This document shows, piece after piece, positions 5,208 to 9,641 of a stretch of DNA of 9,641 nucleotides (position 1 is its first letter; every line of letters starts with the position of its first letter). Source of the DNA: Oscillospiraceae bacterium (GTDB lineage: Bacteria > Bacillota_A > Clostridia > Oscillospirales > Oscillospiraceae); assembly GCA_902795095.1 (NCBI GenBank), contig CADBKB010000086.1, forward strand, positions 1-9,641. The letters are read 5' to 3'. Under the pieces are notes generated by a model. That model saw nothing but the letters and a program-made list of their open reading frames with translations. It was not told where the DNA came from and did not search any database. The translations under genes were made by a program, and so were the position numbers.

Positions 5208-6383
5208 GCTCCCGATGTTTCTTCTCGCCCTCGGCGCCGCCATCCTGGTGTGGCTGTACGACGTCACCGTGGTCAATCCCAACGACGTCAGCACCATTTC
5301 CGGCATTCCCGTCTCCTTTGTCAACGAGGACGTCATCCGCGCCCAGGATCTGATGGTCACCGGCGACGCCGGCGGCACGGTTTCCCTGCGCATCAGCGGC
5401 CGCCGCTCCGAGCTCAAGAAGCTTTCCAGAAACAACATCGAGGTCACCGTGGATCTGAGCCAGATCAATGAGGCCGGCACCCACGACCTGCCCTATACCG
5501 TCCGGTTCCCGGCAAACGTCTCCTCCGGCGACCTGTCCATCGACAACCGCTCCCCCGTGTCCGTCGCGGTGACGGTGGAGCATTATATCCGCCGGGCCGT
5601 GGAGGTGCGCACCGTCTTCGAGGGCGACGTCTCTCCCGGCAGCGAGGGAGAATCCCTGCTCATCGATACCGACGCCATGAAGATCACCCCCGGCGAGGTG
5701 ACGGTCACCGGCCCCGCCGAGCAGGTGGAGGCCATCGACTGCGCCATGATCACCATTGACCGCGCCGGCATCACCCAGACCACCACGGCCGAATACGAAT
5801 ATGAGCTGCTGGACGCTGCGGGCGAGCCCGTCAGCCGGGACGAGCTCGTGACGGATGTGGACAAGTTCACCGTCAGTATCCCGGTGCTCAAGTTCAAGGA
5901 AGTGCCCCTGACCCTGCGTGTCGTGGCCGGCGGCGGCGCCACCGAAGCCAACGCCGCTTATACGCTCTCCGCCGAATCCATCAAGATTTCCGGCGATCCC
6001 GCCCTGGTGGACCGCATCCACCAGGTGGAGCTCGGCAGCCTGGAGCTTGCCTCTGTCATCGGACCCACCACCCGCACCTACAGCGTCAGCCTGCCCGAGG
6101 GCGTCAACAACGCCTCCGGCGTGACGGAGGTGGAGGTCCAGGCGGAGGTCTCCGGCCTGAGCGTCATCACCATGACCGTGGAGGACTTCACCCTGGTCAA
6201 CGTGCCCTGCGGGGCACCCCCGCCGCCCTGTCGAACCTCAAGCCCGAGGACGTGAAGGTGACGGTGGACCTGTCCAGCTTCACCCAGGCCGGTACCTTCA
6301 TCGTGCCGGTGACGGTCAAGCTGCCCGACGGGCTGCAGGTGGGTCCCATCGGCTCCAACACCCTCACCGTCACCCTTTCCTGA
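5194..6383 (+). pseudogene. cdaR: CdaR (YbbR-domain regulator of CdaA), frameshifted near 3' end
   Basis: CdaR is the membrane-anchored extracytoplasmic partner that modulates CdaA. It has an N-terminal membrane helix (about 7-24) followed by YbbR repeats at roughly 35-130, 134-232, 235-320 and 325 to the end, with typical segments such as VTVTGPAEQVEAI. ATG 5194 follows GGAGGG. The initial frame runs to residue 340, then reads PPPP-rich nonsense and stops at 6253-6255, giving 353 aa. Another frame resumes the YbbR pattern from about 6216 (TPAALSNLKPEDVKVTVDLS) to TGA 6381-6383. Adding one base in the G4 (6211-6214) or C5 (6217-6221) run restores a 396-aa protein whose last repeat aligns without gaps to repeat 1 (residues 64-89). 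This is either a real mutation or a homopolymer sequencing error; no slippery heptamer supports programmed frameshifting. Confidence 0.85.
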
Positions 6384-6398
6384 GTTCGGAGGTTTTCC

Positions 6399-6806
6399 AT
6401 GCAGCAGCAGGTTCAGGTTTCCCGGGTCTATCCCAACGGCGATTGCGAGGTCTTCGTTCTGCGGGAGAGCGCCTGCAGCGGCGACTGCCACAAGTGCAGC
6501 GGCTGCGGCGCGCAGGCCCAGCAGGTCTTTGTCCGGGCCAGGAACCCCATCGGCGCCGGACCCGGCGACAAGGTCATCGTCGCCTCCCGGACCCGCCAGG
6601 TGCTTCCGGCCATCCTCGTGGTCTATATCCTGCCTCTGGTTCTGATGCTGGCCGGCTATTTTGCGGGCCTGGCGCTGCGCGTATCCGCCGGCGGCCTTGC
6701 CTGCGCGGGCTTCGCCCTGGGCGTGGCCGTCATCATCGCCTACGACCGGCTGGTGGCCCGGCGGCAGGGCGTGACCTATGAGCTCACGGCCTTCGCGGAG
6801 GACTGA
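6399..6806 (+). CDS. RseC/MucC-like (SoxR-reducing system) membrane protein
   Basis: Protein of 135 aa. An N-terminal cytoplasmic part carries a cysteine cluster, C26-x3-C30-x2-C33-x2-C36 (SACSGDCHKCSGCGA), plus C16. Two membrane helices follow at about 69-89 and 96-116, then a short charged tail. This is the architecture of RseC/MucC proteins, which in Proteobacteria affect sigma-E signalling and help keep SoxR reduced, and in Rnf-bearing anaerobes are linked to redox membrane complexes. The cysteines may bind a metal or Fe-S cluster, which is inferred. The ATG at 6399 has CGGAGG 7 bases upstream, and the gap to the restored cdaR stop is 15 bases. The next gene begins 1 base after its stop. 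Its role in Clostridia is not known. Confidence 0.8.
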   Translation: MQQQVQVSRVYPNGDCEVFVLRESACSGDCHKCSGCGAQAQQVFVRARNPIGAGPGDKVIVASRTRQVLPAILVVYILPLVLMLAGYFAGLALRVSAGGLACAGFALGVAVIIAYDRLVARRQGVTYELTAFAED

Positions 6807-6807
6807 G

Positions 6808-7692
6808 ATGTTCGGCTATATCCGTCCGCGCATCGACGAGCTTAAGGTGCGCCAGGCGGCGGAATACCGCGCCGCCTACTGCGGACTGTGCCGCTGCCTC
6901 GGCAAGCGCCACGGTCTGACCGCCCGGTTTCTGGTCAATTATGATATCACCTTCGCCTGGCTGCTGATTGCCGGCCACGGCGAGCTTCCCCCCTGCGCCC
7001 GGCAGTTCTGCCCGGCCAACCCATTCAAAAAGAAAGCCTGCCGGGCCGCGGACCCCGCCATGGAATACTGCGCCGATCTTTGCGTGATCCTCTGCGCGGC
7101 CTCCCTGCGGGACCGGCGGCGGGACGAGAAGGGCCTCAAAAAGCTCCCGCCCGCCCTGGCCTGCGCGGCCGTGCGCCGTGCCGAACGGCGCGCAAGCGCG
7201 CTCCGGCCGGAGCTGGCGGCGCTGACCCGCGCCCAGCTGGACGCGCTCAGCGAGCTCGAGGCCGCCGGCTGCGACAGCATGGACCGGGCCGCGGACGCCT
7301 TTGCCTCCCTGCTCAGCCATTGCGCCGACGAAGTTCTGCCGGGAGAAAAGCGTCCCGCGCAGCAGCTTCTGTACCATGTGGGCCGGTTTATCTACCTGAC
7401 CGACGCGCTGGACGATCTGCCCGACGACGCCCGCTCCGGCAGCTACAATCCCCTGCTGCGCCGCTTCGCCTGCCCCGACGGCACCCTCAGCGAGGCTGAT
7501 CGGGCCTATGTGTGCCAGAGCATCGGCGCCTCGATCAACCAGGCCAGGGCCGCGCTGGCTCTGTGCGAGCTCAAAAGCAACCGGGAGATCCTGGAGAACA
7601 TTGTCACCCTCGGAATGAGCGCCGTGCTGGACGCGGTGGACCGGGGTACGTTTCAGTCCAAACGCAAAATGAAAGAAACAGGTGTACTATGA
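6808..7692 (+). CDS. DUF5685 family protein
   Basis: Protein of 294 aa with no membrane segment, recognised by its N-terminus [12 protein letters not shown] and the YCGLCRCLG motif. It has cysteines at C25, C28, C30, C63, C68 and C78, a likely metal site. A helical C-terminal half contains an aspartate-rich stretch, [10 protein letters not shown] (198-207), followed by YNPLL. These match DUF5685, a Firmicutes family of unknown function often placed next to a J-domain gene, as here. ATG 6808 follows GGAGG (6797-6801); an upstream in-frame start at 6778 would lie inside rseC and is less likely. The stop overlaps the J-protein start in ATGA, indicating translational coupling. A joint role with the J protein in metal-dependent protein handling is possible but speculative. 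Confidence 0.78.
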   Translation: MFGYIRPRIDELKVRQAAEYRAAYCGLCRCLGKRHGLTARFLVNYDITFAWLLIAGHGELPPCARQFCPANPFKKKACRAADPAMEYCADLCVILCAASLRDRRRDEKGLKKLPPALACAAVRRAERRASALRPELAALTRAQLDALSELEAAGCDSMDRAADAFASLLSHCADEVLPGEKRPAQQLLYHVGRFIYLTDALDDLPDDARSGSYNPLLRRFACPDGTLSEADRAYVCQSIGASINQARAALALCELKSNREILENIVTLGMSAVLDAVDRGTFQSKRKMKETGVL

Positions 7693-8297
7693 ACGATCCT
7701 TATTCCGTGCTGGGCGTGTCCCCGTCGGCAAGCGACGACGAGATCAAGAAGGTCTATCGGGAGCTGGCCAGAAAATACCATCCCGATAACTATGTCGACA
7801 ATCCCCTGGCCGATCTGGCCCAGGAGAAGATGAAGGCCATCAACGAGGCCTACGACGCCATCACCAAGGCCAGAGCCGGCGGCCAGACGGGCTCCCAGAG
7901 CAGCTACCAGAGCGGCTATCAGAGCAGCTATTCCGGCGCGTCGGGCTACCAGAGCTACGACGGCTCGAACGAGACCTATCAGCGCATCCGCCAGGCCATC
8001 AACACCGGCAACCTGACCCTGGCCGATCAGCTTCTGGCGTCCATCCCCACCCGGGACGCGGAGTGGTACTTCCTCTCCGGCGCCGTGGCCTACCGCCGCG
8101 GCTGGATGGACGAGGCCCAGCGCAACTATCAGACGGCGGCCTCCATGGAGCCGGGCAACGCCGAGTACCGCCAGGCCATGCAGCTGGTGCGCTACGGCGG
8201 CGGCGGAATGTACCGCGGCACAAGCTACCAGCAGGGCTGCGACGGCTGCGACATCTGCACCGCCCTGATGTGCCTGAACTGCCTGTGCGGCCGCTGA
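7689..8297 (+). CDS. J-domain protein with cysteine-rich C-terminus (class III DnaJ-like)
   Basis: Protein of 202 aa. An N-terminal J domain (about 3-60) carries the HPD motif at 31-33 (RKYHPDN), which in this family stimulates DnaK ATPase. Residues 66-92 form a low-complexity Gly/Ser/Tyr/Gln linker with repeated YQS units. Residues 96-165 look like a helical TPR-type segment ([30 protein letters not shown]). The tail has six cysteines at 184, 187, 190, 195, 198 and 200. It lacks the DnaJ zinc-finger domain and substrate-binding domain, so it is a specialised co-chaperone rather than DnaJ itself. The start overlaps the DUF5685 stop by 4 bases (ATGA), and the next gene starts 1 base after its stop. 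The client is unknown; the cysteine tail could bind metal or act in redox. Confidence 0.88.
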   Translation: MNDPYSVLGVSPSASDDEIKKVYRELARKYHPDNYVDNPLADLAQEKMKAINEAYDAITKARAGGQTGSQSSYQSGYQSSYSGASGYQSYDGSNETYQRIRQAINTGNLTLADQLLASIPTRDAEWYFLSGAVAYRRGWMDEAQRNYQTAASMEPGNAEYRQAMQLVRYGGGGMYRGTSYQQGCDGCDICTALMCLNCLCGR

Positions 8298-8298
8298 T

Positions 8299-8796
8299 AT
8301 GACGAAAAAGCTCACCCGTGCGGCCCTCATGACGGCCCTGGCGGCGGCGATCCTGTGCCTGAGCGCTTGGCTCCCCCGGGGCGGCCTGGCCCTGGCGGCC
8401 CTGGCGGCCCTGGCTGGCGCGGCGGTGCTCATCGAGTGCGGCCTCGGCTGGGCCGTGGGCCACTTCGCCGCGGCGGCGATCCTGGCCCTGCTGCTGAGCC
8501 CGGACAAGGTCCCCGCCCTTTGGTACTGCTTCGTGTTCGGCCCCTGGCCGGTGCTCAAGCACCTCATCGAGCGGCTCCGGCACCCGGCGCTGCGCTGGGG
8601 CGTCAAGCTCGCCGTCTTCGCCGCCTGCGCCGCGGCGCTGTATCTGGCCTTCGCGGCCGCCTTCACCGGCGCCCTGCCGCAGATCCCCCCGTATTTCCTG
8701 CTGCCCGCCCTGTGCGCGGTATTTATCGCCTATGACATCGCATTTTCCCGCCTGATCGGCCTGTATCTGCGCCGGATCCATCGGGCGGTCAAATAG
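8299..8796 (+). CDS. Small multi-pass membrane protein of unknown function
   Basis: Protein of 165 aa, Ala/Leu-rich, with about five predicted membrane helices (roughly 8-24, 28-46, 52-67, 103-122 and 131-155). A conserved-looking loop, SPDKVPALWYCFVFGPWPVLKHLIERL (67-93), lies between the third and fourth helices. The size and hydrophobicity recall ECF-transporter S components, but I see no substrate motif and do not assign it. It starts 1 base after the J-protein stop with no clear ribosome binding site, so it is probably translated by coupling. Basic residues at both ends suggest cytoplasmic termini. The position between the J protein and yicC suggests operon membership rather than function. 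Confidence 0.75.
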   Translation: MTKKLTRAALMTALAAAILCLSAWLPRGGLALAALAALAGAAVLIECGLGWAVGHFAAAAILALLLSPDKVPALWYCFVFGPWPVLKHLIERLRHPALRWGVKLAVFAACAAALYLAFAAAFTGALPQIPPYFLLPALCAVFIAYDIAFSRLIGLYLRRIHRAVK

Positions 8797-8811
8797 AAAG
8801 GACGTATTGAC

Positions 8812-9641
8812 TTGATCAGAAGCATGACCGGTTACGGCCGCAGCGTACTTACGCTGGGCGGCCGCGAGATCACCGTGGAGCTCAAGGCGGTCAACAACCG
8901 CTACCTCGATTGCTCCGTGCGCCTGCCGCGCATCTTCAGCTTTGCCGAGGAACCCATCCGCCAGCGGGTCAAGCAGGCCGTCGCCCGGGGCAAGGTGGAC
9001 GTATTCGTCTCCGTCAACATGGAGCAGTCGGACGATGTGGATATCCGCGTCAACCGTCCGGTGCTGGAGGGCTATCTGGCCGCCATGCGCTCCATTACCG
9101 CGGATTATGAGGTCTGCGACGACATCAGCGTCTGCGCCCTGAGCCGCCTGCCGGACGTATTCACCGTGGAGAAGGCGGAGCTCGACGAGGCCGCCGCCGT
9201 GCGTGACCTGCTGTCGGTCACCGACGAGGCCCTGGCCGCCTTCAACGCCATGCGCGAGCGGGAGGGCGAGGCCCTGGCCGCCGATCTGCGCTCCCGCGCC
9301 GAGACCATCCTGGGCTATGTGGCGCACATCGAGCAGCGCAGCCCCGAGACCCTGGCCGAGTACCGGCAGCGGCTGACCGACCGCATGAACGAGGTGCTGG
9401 AAAATACCCAGATCGACGAGAGCCGCATCCTCACCGAGGCCGCCATCTATGCCGACAAGATCGCCGTGGATGAGGAGACGGTGCGCCTGCGCTCCCACCT
9501 GGGCCAGCTGGAGGCCATGCTGGCCGGCGGCGGCCCCATCGGCCGGAAGCTGGACTTCCTTATGCAGGAGATGAACCGGGATATCAACACCGTCGGCTCG
9601 AAATGCAGCGACCTGGACCTGGCCCGCACCGTGGTGGAGGT
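8812..9641 (+). CDS. yicC: YicC family endoribonuclease (partial, 3' end outside window)
   Basis: The first 276 residues of a protein usually about 290 aa long; the reading frame is open at the window edge. The N-terminus IRSMTGYGRS is the family hallmark, which fixes a TTG start at 8812, preceded by GAAAGGA 9 bases upstream. Other family segments are ELKAVNNRYLD (23-33), VDEETVRLRSHL (219-230) and GRKLDFLMQEMNRDINTVGSK (244-264). YicC proteins are Mn-dependent endoribonucleases implicated in small-RNA turnover in E. coli. In many Clostridia yicC heads a cluster with remA, gmk and rpoZ; those would lie outside the window. The gap to the preceding gene is 15 bases, so it may be co-transcribed. 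Confidence 0.93.
   Translation, partial: MIRSMTGYGRSVLTLGGREITVELKAVNNRYLDCSVRLPRIFSFAEEPIRQRVKQAVARGKVDVFVSVNMEQSDDVDIRVNRPVLEGYLAAMRSITADYEVCDDISVCALSRLPDVFTVEKAELDEAAAVRDLLSVTDEALAAFNAMREREGEALAADLRSRAETILGYVAHIEQRSPETLAEYRQRLTDRMNEVLENTQIDESRILTEAAIYADKIAVDEETVRLRSHLGQLEAMLAGGGPIGRKLDFLMQEMNRDINTVGSKCSDLDLARTVVE

Noticed and set aside
6205..6221. Programmed -1 frameshifting in cdaR
   Set aside because: No X-XXY-YYZ slippery heptamer is present in the zero frame and no clear downstream stimulator is seen. A lost base in a homopolymer is simpler.
7904..7965. Short repeats suggestive of a repeat array
   Set aside because: They encode the in-frame YQS-rich linker of the J protein. They are degenerate at DNA level and have no spacer structure, so this is not CRISPR or a noncoding repeat.

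Overview
This is a GC-rich, densely packed chromosomal window with strong Shine-Dalgarno sites, short gaps and frequent 1-14 nt gene overlaps. A cdaA-cdaR pair, a lysine riboswitch, a DUF5685/J-domain pair and YicC together point to a GC-rich member of the Clostridia (Firmicutes), probably an Oscillospirales-type gut anaerobe. The genus cannot be read from the sequence.

Left (1-800): a solo IS200-type insertion sequence with a Y1/HUH transposase on the minus strand. It is clearly more AT-rich than its surroundings. Near-identical 10-bp-stem hairpins mark its two ends. The transposase leader can fold so that its ribosome binding site is buried, and a possible antisense RNA lies opposite it. 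The element sits just downstream of the terminator of the next gene.

Centre-left (799-2752, minus strand): a complete lysine-responsive transcription unit. It runs from a consensus promoter through a lysine (L-box) riboswitch with an identifiable L2-L3 kissing loop, an attenuator hairpin with a U-tract, an NhaC-superfamily transporter best called LysW, and a rho-independent terminator.

Centre (2855-4214, plus strand): two overlapping genes, a small DUF3343 putative S/Se carrier and a class V aminotransferase of the cysteine desulfurase type. They probably handle sulfur or selenium together.

Right (4235-9641, plus strand): a sigma-A-like promoter leads into cdaA (c-di-AMP synthase) and cdaR (its YbbR-domain regulator). 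As given, cdaR carries a one-base frameshift that removes its last YbbR repeat. Next come an RseC/MucC-like membrane protein, a DUF5685 protein, a J-domain protein with a cysteine-rich tail, a small multi-pass membrane protein and the 5' part of yicC, which runs off the window. Spacing from cdaA to yicC is 15 nt or less, or overlapping, with no visible terminator, so co-transcription is plausible.

The most notable points are the lysine riboswitch-LysW unit, the cdaR frameshift, the layered RNA control of the IS200 transposase, and the conserved but poorly understood DUF5685/J-protein/membrane-protein cassette. I did not find a convincing wholly new defence or mobile system.
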